Positions 1 to 13,587 are shown, counted from the stretch's first letter. The stretch is 64,000 nucleotides of DNA from Geomonas limicola (GCF_014193675.1 NZ_BLXZ01000003.1:372001-436000), one strand, 5' to 3'. The notes: generated by a model from the sequence alone, not told the origin. Translations and numbers: made by a program.

Positions 1-596
1 TCCCCCTCGATGAGCGCCTCGAAACCGACCTCCCAGCGCTCCAGGTGCGGGGTCCAGCGCACCCTCTTCACGTAGGTCCTCGGGACCGTCTCGACCCAGA
101 CCGTCTGCCAGATGCCCGTGGTACGGTGGTACCAGATCGAGTGCGGCTCGAGGGACCAGTCCTGCTTGCCGCGCGGTTTTTCCAGGTCCTCGGGATCGTC
201 CTCCACCTGCACCGTGATGCGCTGGTTTCCGGAGGGATCGAGGGCATGGGTGATGTCGATGAAGAAGGGGGTGAAGCCGCCGCTGTGCCGGGCCACGTGG
301 ATGTCGTTGACCCAGACCAGTGCGTGGTAATCCACCGCTCCAAAGTGCAGCAGCACCCGTCCCGCCTCGGGAATCTGGTACTGGAACTCCCTGCTGTACC
401 AGCATTCCCGGTGAAAGGTGGTGTCTTCGATGCCGCTTAGTTTGCTCTCGGGTACGAAGGGGACCTCGATGGTCAGCGGCCACTCCTTGATGTCTGCCGG
501 CACCCGGTAGCCCTTGCCGTCGGCAAAGGTGAACCGCCACGGACCGTTCAGGGAGAACCAGTTGGAACGCTGCAACTGTGGACGCGGGTAGTTCAT
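1..596 (-). CDS. Glycoside hydrolase family 2 protein, N-terminal part (runs off the window edge)
   Basis: The reading frame starts at the ATG at 596-594 and stays open to base 1, so only the first 198 residues are present. It begins MNYPRPQLQRSNWFSLNGPW and carries the LNGPWRF opening, a FHRECWYSREF stretch, HFGAVDYHALVWVND and HSGGFTPF. This is the typical jelly-roll sugar-binding domain of GH2 enzymes (beta-galactosidase, beta-glucuronidase or beta-mannosidase type). The catalytic barrel lies outside the window, so the substrate cannot be told. A GAGGG ribosome site precedes the ATG, and a TATAAT box on this strand at 631-626 is a plausible -10. No signal peptide is seen, so it is probably cytoplasmic. 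Confidence 0.88.
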   Translation of the reverse strand, partial: MNYPRPQLQRSNWFSLNGPWRFTFADGKGYRVPADIKEWPLTIEVPFVPESKLSGIEDTTFHRECWYSREFQYQIPEAGRVLLHFGAVDYHALVWVNDIHVARHSGGFTPFFIDITHALDPSGNQRITVQVEDDPEDLEKPRGKQDWSLEPHSIWYHRTTGIWQTVWVETVPRTYVKRVRWTPHLERWEVGFEALIEG

Positions 597-785
597 GTGC
601 GAGGCCCTCGGCGTTAATTTTTATAATTATAGGATGCTAACATGCGTCTCATAATTTTCAACCGATCCCCTGAAGCCAGACCAGCCGCCATTCAAGCAGC
701 GCCGGGCGAGCGGGGAGTTGTCTCTTTATTAGTGAGAAGACAAAACGCGAACGTTTTTTCCGGTTGCCGCTCAGCAGGCTCCCCG

Positions 786-810
786 AAAAAAGGGCAGCCT
801 GCGCTGCCCT
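786..810 (-). terminator. Intrinsic terminator of the ferritin-like gene
   Basis: A perfect 8-bp stem (AGGGCAGC and GCTGCCCT, loop of 4) is followed on the minus strand by a run of U residues. It lies 47 bases after the stop of the ferritin-like gene that ends at 857. Confidence 0.8.
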
Positions 811-856
811 GAAGTCCTGACTATCACCGACACCTGAAAGCGCCACCCTCATCGAG

Positions 857-2065
857 TTACTTCTTCCTGCGCAGCTCGGGCACCGGGTGTTCCCCGGCAA
901 GCTCGAAACGGTAGTCCTGGCCATTCTTTTTCCGGTTCTGCTTGATGACCTCTTCGCTGGGGGCTCCCTTGTCGTTCAACAGGTGCTGGACCTGCTGGTA
1001 ACGCTCGTTCTCGGGAAGCTGGTCCGGCGGGCCGATCTCGGTCCCCACCGCGGTGTACTCGACCTGCGTCGCCAGGATGCCGCGCACGTACTCCACCTGT
1101 GAGGCGAACTTAAGCGGTGCGGGGAAGGTCTCCGGCACCACCTCCGCGACGTCTACCCCAAGCTTCTCGGCCACCTTGCCGAGCTGCTGCAGGTGGGTGA
1201 GCTCCATCCCCAGGTGCAGTTCCCAGATCGGCTTGACGTGGCGGTCCTGCTCCTCCTGCAGGAAGGACCAGTAGAGCCAGGCCTCGTTGTACTCGTGCAG
1301 CAGGGCGTTCTCGATCCAGGGGGTGTCCGGATCCATCAGGGCGCCGTACTGGGTCACGTGCTGTTCCTCGATCATCGCGATCTCCTGGTAGAGCCCGCGC
1401 CCCAGCTGGTCCTCGAGGATGTTCCCCAGGTTCATGTAGAAGTTCATGGTCTGCTGCTCGCCCGCCACCAGGGTGAGGATGTAGAGCTTGGTGAGCGGGT
1501 CCGCCATCATCCGGTCGCAGGGCTCGCGCACGTCGTCGAAGGGGTGCCGGTGCTCCTTCACGGTCGGCCGCCCCGGGGTGATCTCGGTGTACTTCCCGAC
1601 CAGCTTTTCCGCCTTGATCCCCTGGGTCAGCTCCAGGAGGTTCGCGTAGCGGTACAGGTGGTCGAAGTCCTCCAAAAGGCCGAAGTCGAAGACCTGCTTC
1701 ACGTAGGGATCCGGCACGTTGGCCGCAAGAAACGCCGTCAGGTCGACGGCCACCTGCTCGTAGCCGATGGTGGTCTCGATGGGGGACTGGTCCCCCGGGC
1801 AGAGCCAGTTGATGGTCTTTTGTTGCTGCTGTTCCACCCGCCGGGTGAGCGCCAGCTGCTTCTTCAGCTCGAGGTCGGCCAGGTTGCGGGAGAACTGGTG
1901 CGAGAAGAGCGCCCCCTCCACCTCGATGCCGTTCATCAGGATGATCCGGGCCTTGGTGTAGGGGTGGGTATCCCCCTTGTTGAACGGCTTCACGTTCAGC
2001 TCGGACCAGTTTCTCAGCTGCTTGTCTACCGGGACACCCCGCTCCTTGAAGGGATTAAAGCTCAT
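857..2065 (-). CDS. Ferritin-like diiron domain protein, 402 aa
   Basis: A 402-residue cytoplasmic protein without signal peptide. Four helical segments carry carboxylate/histidine pairs typical of a diiron ferritin-like fold: LLEDFDHLYRYANL, VAGEQQTMNFY, IEEQHVTQYGALMD and GMELTHLQQLG. The two ExxH motifs (EEQH and ELTH) fit metal ligands. Ferritin-like proteins handle iron, oxygen or peroxide, but this one is much longer than rubrerythrin or Dps and the substrate is unknown. The start is supported by an AAGGAGGT site eight bases upstream. It is divergent from nifJ, with 232 bases between the two starts, so a shared control region is possible. It ends at its own terminator near 800. Confidence 0.75.
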   Translation of the reverse strand: MSFNPFKERGVPVDKQLRNWSELNVKPFNKGDTHPYTKARIILMNGIEVEGALFSHQFSRNLADLELKKQLALTRRVEQQQQKTINWLCPGDQSPIETTIGYEQVAVDLTAFLAANVPDPYVKQVFDFGLLEDFDHLYRYANLLELTQGIKAEKLVGKYTEITPGRPTVKEHRHPFDDVREPCDRMMADPLTKLYILTLVAGEQQTMNFYMNLGNILEDQLGRGLYQEIAMIEEQHVTQYGALMDPDTPWIENALLHEYNEAWLYWSFLQEEQDRHVKPIWELHLGMELTHLQQLGKVAEKLGVDVAEVVPETFPAPLKFASQVEYVRGILATQVEYTAVGTEIGPPDQLPENERYQQVQHLLNDKGAPSEEVIKQNRKKNGQDYRFELAGEHPVPELRRKK

Positions 2066-2087
2066 GAGAACCTCCTTGCCTGGTTAA

Positions 2088-6014
<3,927 letters not shown>

Positions 6015-6063
6015 CCAAGGCGCCCCTCTAAGCGCACTCGCCGCGGCTCGGCAGACCACCCGT

Positions 6064-6083
6064 CACTGCCAGGTAAGGCAGTG
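6064..6083 (+). terminator. Hairpin after nifJ
   Basis: CACTGCC and GGCAGTG form a perfect 7-bp stem with a 6-base loop, 49 bases after the nifJ stop. There is no U run, so it may be a weak or Rho-assisted terminator or an mRNA-stabilising stem. Confidence 0.45.
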
Positions 6084-6100
6084 GTTCATGTCCCGGAGAA

Positions 6101-6141
6101 TCCCCCCTCCCCTTGCGGGAGGGGGTTAGGGGGTGGGGGAA
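6101..6141. repeat. Hairpin plus G-run dispersed repeat (REP-like), copy 1
   Basis: CCCCCTCCCC-TTGC-GGGAGGGGG forms a hairpin and is followed by further runs of G (TTA, GGGGG, T, GGGGG). The same layout recurs near 18.42, 26.05, 26.24, 26.44, 30.78 and 36.94 kb, always between genes. Confidence 0.7.
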
Positions 6142-6232
6142 CCTGCCACAGAGAAAACCGCCAGTTACCTCCGCCACCCGCCCGCCTGGAAGACACCAAC
6201 CAAACGGCAGTACCCTGCAGCTGGAGCGATCC

Positions 6233-7372
6233 ATGAGCACTTTCGACATCGTCGTCATCGGAGCCGGCATCTCCGGAGCCACCCTGGCCGAACGCTACGC
6301 CACCCTGGGCAAGAAGGTGCTGGTACTGGAGAAACGCGATCACATCGGAGGGAACTGCTACGACTACTACAACGAGGCGGGGATCCTGGTTTCCAAGTAC
6401 GGGGCGCACCTCTTCCACACCAACTACGAGGACGTCTGGCGCTACGTGAACCGCTTCTCGCACTGGTATCCCCACGTGCACCGCGTACTGGCGCGGGTGG
6501 ACGGCCTCCTGGTTCCGATCCCGGTCAACATCGTCACGGTGAACCGGATCTTCAAGCTGAACATCCAGTCCCAGGAGGCGATGCAGGCCTTTTTGGACCG
6601 GGTCCAGGTGAAGAACCCGCAGCCCAGAAACGGCGAGGAGGCCGCGCTGGCCCGGGTGGGGCACGAACTTTACGAGAAGATGTTCAAGCACTACACCAAG
6701 AAGCAGTGGGACAAGTACCCCCACGAGCTGGACGCCTCGGTGCTGCAGCGCATCCCGGTACGCAGCAACTTCGACGACCGCTACTTCGAGGACACCTACC
6801 AGGCGCTCCCGCTCAACGGCTACACCCGGCTCTTCGCCGCCATGCTGGATCACCCGAACATCACGGTGAGGCTCAACACCGACTACTTCGAAGTGAAGGA
6901 GACCCCCGAGGTGCGGGAGTGTCAAAAACTCTTCTACGCCGGCCCCATCGACCGCTTCTTCGACTACCGCTACAGTCTCGACTGCAAGCTGCAGTGGCGC
7001 TCCATCCGCTTCGAGTGGCAGACCCTCGACCAGGAGTACTTCCAGGAGAACTCCGTGGTGAACTACCCCGACCCCACCGACGGCGATTTCACCCGCGTCG
7101 TCGAGTACAAGCACTTCACCAAGCGCCGCAATCCCAGGACCACCATCTCCCGCGAATACACCACCGACGAGGGGGACCCCTACTACCCGGTCCCCAACCC
7201 GCAGAACGAGGCGATCTGCCAGCGCTACCGGGAGGAGGCGGACAAGCTTAGGAACATCTACTTCGTGGGGCGGCTCGCCAACTACAAGTACTTCAACATG
7301 GACCAGGCCTTCAAAAACGCCCTCGACCTCTTCACCAGCCTCGAGGGCCCCGCCGCACCAGAGATCACCTAG
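6233..7372 (+). CDS. glf: UDP-galactopyranose mutase
   Basis: Flavoenzyme that interconverts UDP-galactopyranose and UDP-galactofuranose, giving the furanose donor for surface polysaccharide. The 379-residue length is normal. The N-terminal FAD site VIGAGISGATLAERYA is intact, followed by RDHIGGNCYDYYNEAGILVSKYGAHLFHT-type family sequence and C-terminal GRLANYKYFNMDQAF, which binds the flavin and is highly conserved. I chose the ATG at 6233 (GGAG upstream) because upstream codons lack family similarity. It stands alone after nifJ; no glycosyltransferases are adjacent. Confidence 0.95.
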   Translation: MSTFDIVVIGAGISGATLAERYATLGKKVLVLEKRDHIGGNCYDYYNEAGILVSKYGAHLFHTNYEDVWRYVNRFSHWYPHVHRVLARVDGLLVPIPVNIVTVNRIFKLNIQSQEAMQAFLDRVQVKNPQPRNGEEAALARVGHELYEKMFKHYTKKQWDKYPHELDASVLQRIPVRSNFDDRYFEDTYQALPLNGYTRLFAAMLDHPNITVRLNTDYFEVKETPEVRECQKLFYAGPIDRFFDYRYSLDCKLQWRSIRFEWQTLDQEYFQENSVVNYPDPTDGDFTRVVEYKHFTKRRNPRTTISREYTTDEGDPYYPVPNPQNEAICQRYREEADKLRNIYFVGRLANYKYFNMDQAFKNALDLFTSLEGPAAPEIT

Positions 7373-7460
7373 CCCTCTGGGGGTACGTCTCCCAAGTAAC
7401 AAAACCTCAATGACGGCAAGGCGCCGTCTCATGACAAAGCGTACCGGCCGAGACCTCACG

Positions 7461-7495
7461 TCCCCCTTTTCCAAAGGGGGGAGCGTAGGGGCACT
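7461..7495. repeat. Palindromic C-run/G-run repeat, short variant
   Basis: CCCCCTTTT-CC-AAAGGGGGG followed by AGCGTAGGGG. It resembles the CCCCTTTGCGAAGGGGGG elements at 30.78 and 36.94 kb. It lies in the 403-base gene-free stretch 7373-7775, which otherwise holds only the terminator near 7.55 kb and a CTCTGTG-type repeat at 7685-7730. Confidence 0.55.
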
Positions 7496-7534
7496 GGTGC
7501 AGACTAAAGATCTCCCCCCGGAATTGCCGAACCG

Positions 7535-7574
7535 ACAAAAGAAAAGGCCCTTGGCGATGATGCCAAAGACCTTC
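7535..7574 (-). terminator. Probable terminator on the minus strand
   Basis: AAGGTCTTTGGC and GCCAAGGGCCTT (minus strand) pair with a small internal mismatch around a six-base loop and are followed by TTTTCTTTT. It could end the transcript of the zinc-ribbon gene that stops at 7776. Confidence 0.5.
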
Positions 7575-7775
7575 CCTCTTTCCAGCTAGTTTAAGGGTGT
7601 GAGACCGAACCCGTTTCACAAGTTCATGTTCGTATTCCTGATGTTCCGCAAGGTATCCGTGGCGACTGTCTTGGATTTTCCCCTGTGGTCCTCGCCTTTC
7701 CTCTGTGTGACTCTGTGGTCACGCTTCGCCGTTAAAAAACAAGCTGCGCGGATCACCTTGACCACTTGGCAACCG

Positions 7776-7970
7776 CTAGACCGGAGCCACCGCGAGGGCG
7801 GTCCCCTCTTCGTCCCACTGGTAACCGCAGATCGGGCAGATCCCGGTACCGGTCCCGAAGTAGTCCTCGCCGCACTTGGGGCAGGTGAGGTTTGGTTGCG
7901 GACCGCACATGCTGCAGCTGTCCCCGCCCTGCAAATCGTGTCCACACCAAAGACAGGTAGTTCGTTTCAT
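7776..7970 (-). CDS. Small double zinc-ribbon protein, 64 aa
   Basis: A 64-residue protein built of CxxC pairs: CLWCG, CSMCG, CPKCG and CPICG, which fit two zinc ribbons. The last ribbon (CPICGYQWDEEG) resembles the rubredoxin-like or YfgJ-like zinc ribbons common in deltaproteobacteria. A GGGGGGACGAG site sits directly upstream of the ATG. The function is unknown; nucleic-acid or protein contact is typical of such small ribbons. It is transcribed away from the SLOG-family gene at 8188. Confidence 0.8.
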   Translation of the reverse strand: MKRTTCLWCGHDLQGGDSCSMCGPQPNLTCPKCGEDYFGTGTGICPICGYQWDEEGTALAVAPV

Positions 7971-8187
7971 CTCGTCCCCCCGGTAAGCGATTCCTTGTAC
8001 CTTACCCCATCTCGACCGCAGCAGGAATAACTTTAAAATTCTGCGCAGCGACTCCCACCATGATTTCCCTACCTGTCCCGAATCTTTGGCACCCGCTCCA
8101 GCGTGGCCGTGCTATGATCCACCCAAGGCGCGCGCTCCGGACCGGCTCCGCCCGAGCGCCTTGAATGCGGGCACACGAGGAGAAGCC

Positions 8188-8637
8188 ATGATCGAAAAAG
8201 TGGTGTCAGGTGGTCAGACCGGGGTGGACCGGGCGGGGCTGGATGCGGCAAAGGCGGCGGGACTCCCCATCGGCGGTTATTGCCCGAAAGGGCGCTTGGC
8301 CGAGGACGGCACGGTGCCCGAGTGCTACCCGCTCATCGAACTGGACAGCGAGCGCTACGCCAGCCGCACCGAGAAGAACGTGGTCGAGTCGGACGGCACC
8401 CTGGTGCTCAACTGGGGGGAGTTGACCGACGGCACCAAGGCAACCGTGCAGTTCGCCCGGGAACACGGAAGACCGCACCTGATCCTGCAACTGGACCAGG
8501 AGCCCGATCTCGACATCTGCCGCACCTGGATTGAGGAAAACCGGCTGAGTACCTTGAACATAGCGGGCCCCCGCGAAAGCAAATGCCCCGGCATCTATGG
8601 CAAGGCGTTTGCGCTGCTCCGGCGGCTCTTCGACTAG
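8188..8637 (+). CDS. cpYpsA-related SLOG family protein (annotated elsewhere as putative molybdenum carrier)
   Basis: A 149-residue single-domain protein with the family opening IEKVVSGGQTGVDRAGLDAA, then GGYCPKGRLAEDG and YASRTEKNVVESDGTLVLNWGELTDGT. These are the nucleotide-binding signatures of the SLOG (SMF/DprA-LOG) superfamily, PF12694. The older name molybdenum carrier rests on weak evidence; the fold suggests binding of a nucleotide or nucleotide-derived ligand. The ATG at 8188 follows AGGAGAAGCC, and codons upstream to 8086 are not family sequence. Confidence 0.88.
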   Translation: MIEKVVSGGQTGVDRAGLDAAKAAGLPIGGYCPKGRLAEDGTVPECYPLIELDSERYASRTEKNVVESDGTLVLNWGELTDGTKATVQFAREHGRPHLILQLDQEPDLDICRTWIEENRLSTLNIAGPRESKCPGIYGKAFALLRRLFD

Positions 8638-8860
8638 CGCGCGAGCCAAGAAACCATACCCCGACTAACCACCCCCTACTCCATTCCCCCCAGCACCGTC
8701 GCATAAAATCTGTTTTTCCATATCACCTCTAAAGTCCTGGATGCCTTGTCCGATGAGGCCCGAAGAGCAGGCGCACTTCGTCGCTCCCTCGTGCACCTGC
8801 CACGACTCCCCATACGCCAGCGTCGACGCCCCCTGCGTCTTACCATTTCAGGAGACCCGC

Positions 8861-10573
8861 ATGAGAACCACCTTCAGCATCAGATTCAAAGTACTCGCTG
8901 GAACCGCCATCCTGGTGACCCTGCTCGCCGTGATCCTTACGCTGCAGGGACGCAGCGCCATCCGCAATCTCGCCCACAGTGGCGGCGACACCCTCAGGGA
9001 CAAAAGCGTGGAGTCCCGCAAGCAGGAGCTCAAAAGCGAGGTGGATATCGCCCTGGGCATCATCAACGCGGTGTACCAGGAGGCACAGGCCACGGGCGGC
9101 GACATGGCCCAGGCCCAGCAAAAGGCCCTGAGCCTGTTACGCCCGGTCCGCTTCTTCAATAACAAAAGCGGCTACTTCATGGTGCACGCCCTCTCCGGGG
9201 ACCATGCCACGGCCGTGATGATCCCGGTCAAGCCCGAGCTGGAAGGGAAGGACATCACCGAGCTCAAGGACAAGAAGAACAAGCTCTTCGTCCAGGAGTT
9301 CATGAAGGCCGCCCGCGCCGGCGGCGGCTGGGTCGAGTACAGCTTCCCGAAGACCCCGGACGGCCAGCCGCTTCCCAAGACCACCTACATCGGCCACTTC
9401 GCCCCCTGGGACTGGGAGGTCGGCACCGGGGTCTACACCGACGATGTGGAGTCCGAGGTGGCAGCCATGAAAGCCGTCGAGCTGGGGAAGGCCGACGGGC
9501 AATTCTTCCGGATGCTCGGGGTCTCCGTGGTGGCCCTGGTGCTCATCGTCACCTCCCTGGGGTACCTGGTCAGCAAGGCACTCAAGCCGCTTAAGAGCAT
9601 CGGGGACCTGGCCAGCGAGCTGGCCGCAGGAGAAGGCGACCTGACCCGGCGTCTCCCCGAAGGGACCGAGGACGAGGTCGGCACCCTGTCGCGCGCCTTC
9701 AACCGGTTCATCGACAAGATCCAGCACATCATGCTCGAGGTGGTCGAGGAAAGCCGCCAGGTGAGCCGTTCCAGCGAGCAGCTCACCCGCACCTCGGACG
9801 GCATCGCCGTCGACTTCGATCACCTGGCAACCAAGTCCTCCTCGGTTGCCACCGCGAGTGAGCAGATGGCGGCCACCACCAACGACATCGCCGCCAACTG
9901 CATGAATGCCGCCGAAGGGGCGCAGTTGGCCAGCCGCAAGGCGAGTACCGGGCAGTCCCTCCTCGACAATACCCTCGCCTCCATGCAGCGGCTGGCCCAG
10001 CAGGTGACCGAGTCGGCCCGGACCGTCGAGGGGCTGGGGGCCCGCTCCGACCAGATCGGGGCCATTGTCAGCACCATCGAGGACATCGCCGACCAGACCA
10101 ACCTGCTGGCCCTCAACGCGGCGATCGAGGCGGCCCGCGCCGGCGAGCAGGGGCGCGGCTTTGCGGTCGTGGCGGACGAGGTCCGGGCGCTTGCCGAGCG
10201 TACCGCCAAGGCGACCCGCGAGATCGGCGAGATGATCAAGGGGATCCAGACCCAGACCAAGCTGGCGGTCGGGGTGATGGAGGCGGGAGTGCGCGAGGTG
10301 GAGACCAGCTCCGGCGAGGCCGAGCGCAGCGGCACCGCGCTCAAGGAGATCCTCGAGCAGGTGGATCGGGTCACCGGCCAGGTGAACCAGATCGCGACCG
10401 CCGCCGAGGAGCAGAGTGCGGCCACCGGCGAGATCGCCGGCAACGTGCAACAGGTGAACGAGGTATTGCAGCAAAGTGCCGGGCTCTTGAGGAACTCCTC
10501 CGCGATGGCCGTATCCATGAAAGAGCGCTCCGACGCGCTGAACCGCGTCATCAGCCGGTTCAAGTTAGCCTGA
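8861..10573 (+). CDS. Methyl-accepting chemotaxis protein with periplasmic Cache domain
   Basis: A 570-residue chemoreceptor. TM1 is at about residues 7-28, followed by a periplasmic single-Cache sensor with the [14 protein letters not shown] and [15 protein letters not shown] signatures (about 45-200), TM2 (about 208-232), a HAMP domain, then the long cytoplasmic coiled coil with the hairpin tip [22 protein letters not shown] and [18 protein letters not shown]. No CheR-tethering pentapeptide is seen at the C terminus. The ligand is unknown; this Cache type often senses small organic acids. Start at 8861 because AGGAG lies upstream. A strong terminator follows. Confidence 0.95.
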   Translation: MRTTFSIRFKVLAGTAILVTLLAVILTLQGRSAIRNLAHSGGDTLRDKSVESRKQELKSEVDIALGIINAVYQEAQATGGDMAQAQQKALSLLRPVRFFNNKSGYFMVHALSGDHATAVMIPVKPELEGKDITELKDKKNKLFVQEFMKAARAGGGWVEYSFPKTPDGQPLPKTTYIGHFAPWDWEVGTGVYTDDVESEVAAMKAVELGKADGQFFRMLGVSVVALVLIVTSLGYLVSKALKPLKSIGDLASELAAGEGDLTRRLPEGTEDEVGTLSRAFNRFIDKIQHIMLEVVEESRQVSRSSEQLTRTSDGIAVDFDHLATKSSSVATASEQMAATTNDIAANCMNAAEGAQLASRKASTGQSLLDNTLASMQRLAQQVTESARTVEGLGARSDQIGAIVSTIEDIADQTNLLALNAAIEAARAGEQGRGFAVVADEVRALAERTAKATREIGEMIKGIQTQTKLAVGVMEAGVREVETSSGEAERSGTALKEILEQVDRVTGQVNQIATAAEEQSAATGEIAGNVQQVNEVLQQSAGLLRNSSAMAVSMKERSDALNRVISRFKLA

Positions 10574-10620
10574 GTCGGGCTTCACTGCAAAACGGGGCCA
10601 GGTGCTCCCCCCAAAAACAG

Positions 10621-10669
10621 ACGCGGATGCCCCGGCCTACCTGAGCCGTTGCATCCGCGTTGTTTTTTT
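10621..10669 (+). terminator. Intrinsic terminator of the chemoreceptor gene
   Basis: A perfect 10-bp inverted repeat (ACGCGGATGC and GCATCCGCGT, 20-base loop) is followed by TGTTTTTTT. Confidence 0.9.
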
Positions 10670-10712
10670 CTGCTGGTGATCGGACCATCCGTCCGGTCAA
10701 CCCTGACCAGCG

Positions 10713-11339
10713 TCAGCGTTCCCCGGACCCGGCACCGTCCCGCGCGCCGAACCACCCCTTGCGCTCTTCTTCCGCGATCCTCTCGGCCAGGTAGTCCCAC
10801 AAAGCCGGGCACCCCGCCTTGATCGGGGGGCCGATCCGGCCGATCACCCGCTCGTAGTCGATCCCGTTTTCGCGCCAGCTCTGGCCGTGGTTGGCCAGGT
10901 TCAAAAGCGGCGGCATGGCCCGGTCCACCGCGTTGGCAAAGATCGCCTCGGCCGTGGTGCCCGCCTCGAACTCCTGCCAGAGTTCCAAAAAGTGCGCCCC
11001 CGTTTCCTCGGGGAGCATCCCGAAGATGCGCCGGGCGGCGGCCAGCTCGGCGGCCTTGCGCTCCTCCCAGCCATCCTGCACGAAGACCATGGTGTCGCCG
11101 GTATCGATCTCCCCGATATCGTGCACCAGGAGCATCCCCACCACGCGGTTGATATCCACCGGGGCCTGGGCGAAACGTTCCAGGGAGAGGGCCAGCATGG
11201 CGATCTGCCAGCTGTGCTCGGCGGAGTTCTCGTAGCGCTCGAGACCCAGCGGTCGGTTCTTGCGGGTCACCCCCTTCAGTTTGTCCAACTCGAGGATGAA
11301 GGTGACGATCTGGGAAAGCGGGGTGGTATCTCGTGTCAT
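10713..11339 (-). CDS. HD-domain hydrolase, YfbR/HD_3-like (probable 5'-nucleotidase)
   Basis: A 208-residue HD-superfamily protein. The metal-binding residues are visible: ENSAEHSWQIAM (H), LLVHDIGEIDTGDT (HD and downstream D). This arrangement matches the HD_3 family, which includes E. coli YfbR deoxynucleoside 5'-monophosphatase and related proteins. A housekeeping role in nucleotide cleanup is an inference. Start at the ATG at 11339, with AAAGGA eight bases upstream; the in-frame extension to 11399 lacks family similarity. It lies downstream of, and in the same direction as, the beta-helix gene. Confidence 0.87.
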   Translation of the reverse strand: MTRDTTPLSQIVTFILELDKLKGVTRKNRPLGLERYENSAEHSWQIAMLALSLERFAQAPVDINRVVGMLLVHDIGEIDTGDTMVFVQDGWEERKAAELAAARRIFGMLPEETGAHFLELWQEFEAGTTAEAIFANAVDRAMPPLLNLANHGQSWRENGIDYERVIGRIGPPIKAGCPALWDYLAERIAEEERKGWFGARDGAGSGER

Positions 11340-11424
11340 GGCGACGGGGTCCTTTCGCGGGTTTCGATGGGGCAGAACTGCCGGCCCCGACCATAGCACA
11401 GCTTCCCCCGCAAGACAAACCCCG

Positions 11425-13431
11425 CTACTTTCCTGCCGCGTCGACCCGGGGGCCGATCCGCTCCAGCGGGATGCGCTTAAACCCGAGCTTGAACGCCGGC
11501 GATCCCTTCTTCAGCTGGAAATTGCCGGCCCGCCGGTCCACGAACCCGGGGTCCCGGTTCTCCAGGTTGTCCGCCAGGTGCACCATCTCGCGGGTGACCC
11601 CCTCCTTCAGCTCGACCAGCCCCCCCCCGACGCTTATGTTGCGCACGAAGCGGTTCCCCTCCGGCCGTGCCGGGTCCTTCTCGTAGAGGCGCGGCAGCTG
11701 GGGGTAGCGCGTACTGTAGGGGGGCTCCCGGTAGCGGACCGCGGCCAGCCGCGCGGTGAGCGTCGTGTCGGTGCCGTCGAAATACTTGCGGTACCAGCTG
11801 GTGCCCCGGGCGTCGAAGAAGGAGGGTTCCCGGCAGTCGATGAAGATGTTGTTCTCGATCTGGTTGTCCCGTCCCCCCCCCACCTGGAGGGCGCGGCCGG
11901 CCCGGTACACCAGGTTCCCGAACACCGTGGTGCCGCTGGCGAAGTCGTCCAGGTAGATCGCCTGCACGTCCCCCAGGTTCAGGTCGTGAAAGTAGTTGAA
12001 GCGCAGCACGTTGCCGCGCTCGGAGTAGTCGCGCCCCATGTAGAAGGCCCCGGCGTCGCTGGTCTCCAGGCAGACGTGGTGGATCTCGTTGTATTCCACC
12101 AGGTGGTCGTTGCCGTGCAGGAGGATCGCCGTGTGCGGGGCGTCGTAGATGAGGTTGTGGGCCACCCGGTTCCCTACCCCGTAGAGGTCGATCCCGGGGG
12201 TGTAGGTTCGCACCCAGCGGCCGATGTCGTGGATCCGGTTGTCGAGGGCGTAGTTCCCCCCAGCGGTCAGGGTCTGGCGGTCGCCACCGGAGAGGAAGAT
12301 CCCCCCCTCCCCGCAGTGGCTGATCTCGCTCTTCTCCACGCCGTTGTGGCTCCCCCCCTCGATGCGCACCCCGGTGTTCCCGGCGTTACGCACCGTGAGC
12401 CGGGAACACCGGGTGTTGCTGCCGCCGTTTACCACCACCGCGCTGCCGCGGCAGCACTCGATGGTGAACCCTTCGAAATTCAGGTGCGAGACCCGGAACA
12501 GCGAGACCACCGTGGTAAGCAGCGAGACCGAGGCCTCCTGGTTCCCCTTGGCTGCCGGAGGCCAGAAGTAGATAAGCCCCTTTTTGCGGTCCAGGTACCA
12601 CTCCCCCTGCTCGTCCAGCTCTTCCAAAAGGTTCAGGGCCCGGTAGCGCGCCTTTTTCTGGTAGCCGAAGTCGTGCGGTTCCCGCAGCACCAGTTCGTGA
12701 CTCTCGGGCTTGATGTTGAGCACCCGGACGTAGCCGTCGGCCCAGTCCCAGGCCCAGTAGCCGTGCAGCCAGAGGTCCTCCGCGTCGAGCCAGCGCCGGG
12801 GACGGTCCCCCTCGTAGCCTATGCGCGTCGCTCCCAGGGCGCCGCTTGCCGCCGCCACGCGGGCCCAGTCCTGGTTCGGCCAGCGCGCGAGCTGCATCGG
12901 CCGGCCGTCGTAGAAGAGCTCAAGGCCGGCGGGGATGTTCGCCCTGCCGAAACCGCGCGGCTTCATTTCCCCGAAGTCGCGAATCCCGAGCGCCCTCAGA
13001 TCGGCCTGGAGCACCTTCCCCCGGGCCTGCGCGGGGAGCCGGTCCCGCGTGGCGGGATCGACGACCGGCGTGAATCCGGGGATCTCGCGTCCCCCGGTGA
13101 GTCGGACCTTTTCGTTGTGGTAGGGGCGATAGTTGACGGGCGCTCCCGGGGAGCCGGAATCAACCTCCGAGAGCTCGAAGGTGCGGGCCAGGTGATAGGT
13201 GCCGCCGCGCACCAGCACCTGGACCGGTCCGGCCAGCGTCCCGGTGCGCCGGGCTTCCCGGATGGCATCCCGGGCCCCTTCCAGGGTCTGGAAGGGACGC
13301 TCCAGGGTCCCGGGCGCCCGGTCGTCGCCGCCGGGTGCCACGAAGAAATCGGCAGGACCCGCTGCAGCAAACTGCGGCAGCAGGGTGAACCAGATCAAGG
13401 CGAGGATGGTGATGGGTCGTACAGGGAACAT
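11425..13431 (-). CDS. Secreted right-handed parallel beta-helix protein
   Basis: A 668-residue protein with a clear signal peptide (MFPVRPITILALIWFTLLPQ, cut after AAA). The N-terminal part has FFVAPGGDDRAPGTLERPFQTLEGARDAI and a GGTYHLARTFEL strand, which open many polysaccharide-active beta-helix enzymes. The centre (about 300-560) has runs of short strands with N and G turns (NTGVRIEGGSHNGVEKSEI, NRIHDIG, NLIYDAPHTAILLHGNDHLVEYNEIHHV). The layout is like GH141- or GH120-type families, but no catalytic residues can be assigned. It probably acts on an extracellular glycan. AAGGAGGTG before the ATG confirms the start. Confidence 0.82.
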   Translation of the reverse strand: MFPVRPITILALIWFTLLPQFAAAGPADFFVAPGGDDRAPGTLERPFQTLEGARDAIREARRTGTLAGPVQVLVRGGTYHLARTFELSEVDSGSPGAPVNYRPYHNEKVRLTGGREIPGFTPVVDPATRDRLPAQARGKVLQADLRALGIRDFGEMKPRGFGRANIPAGLELFYDGRPMQLARWPNQDWARVAAASGALGATRIGYEGDRPRRWLDAEDLWLHGYWAWDWADGYVRVLNIKPESHELVLREPHDFGYQKKARYRALNLLEELDEQGEWYLDRKKGLIYFWPPAAKGNQEASVSLLTTVVSLFRVSHLNFEGFTIECCRGSAVVVNGGSNTRCSRLTVRNAGNTGVRIEGGSHNGVEKSEISHCGEGGIFLSGGDRQTLTAGGNYALDNRIHDIGRWVRTYTPGIDLYGVGNRVAHNLIYDAPHTAILLHGNDHLVEYNEIHHVCLETSDAGAFYMGRDYSERGNVLRFNYFHDLNLGDVQAIYLDDFASGTTVFGNLVYRAGRALQVGGGRDNQIENNIFIDCREPSFFDARGTSWYRKYFDGTDTTLTARLAAVRYREPPYSTRYPQLPRLYEKDPARPEGNRFVRNISVGGGLVELKEGVTREMVHLADNLENRDPGFVDRRAGNFQLKKGSPAFKLGFKRIPLERIGPRVDAAGK

Positions 13432-13587
13432 CGCTGCACCTCCTTACTCAGGGTCGTAGAAAATCCAGTGTGGAATTCTACAACCAAAGAAAGATTAGGC
13501 CAGCCTCATCTCCAATTCCCACCGCTATCCCGAAAGCTGCCACGCAGAGGAGGTCTCCTCCCCACGCGCCGAGGCCGTCCCGCGCCC

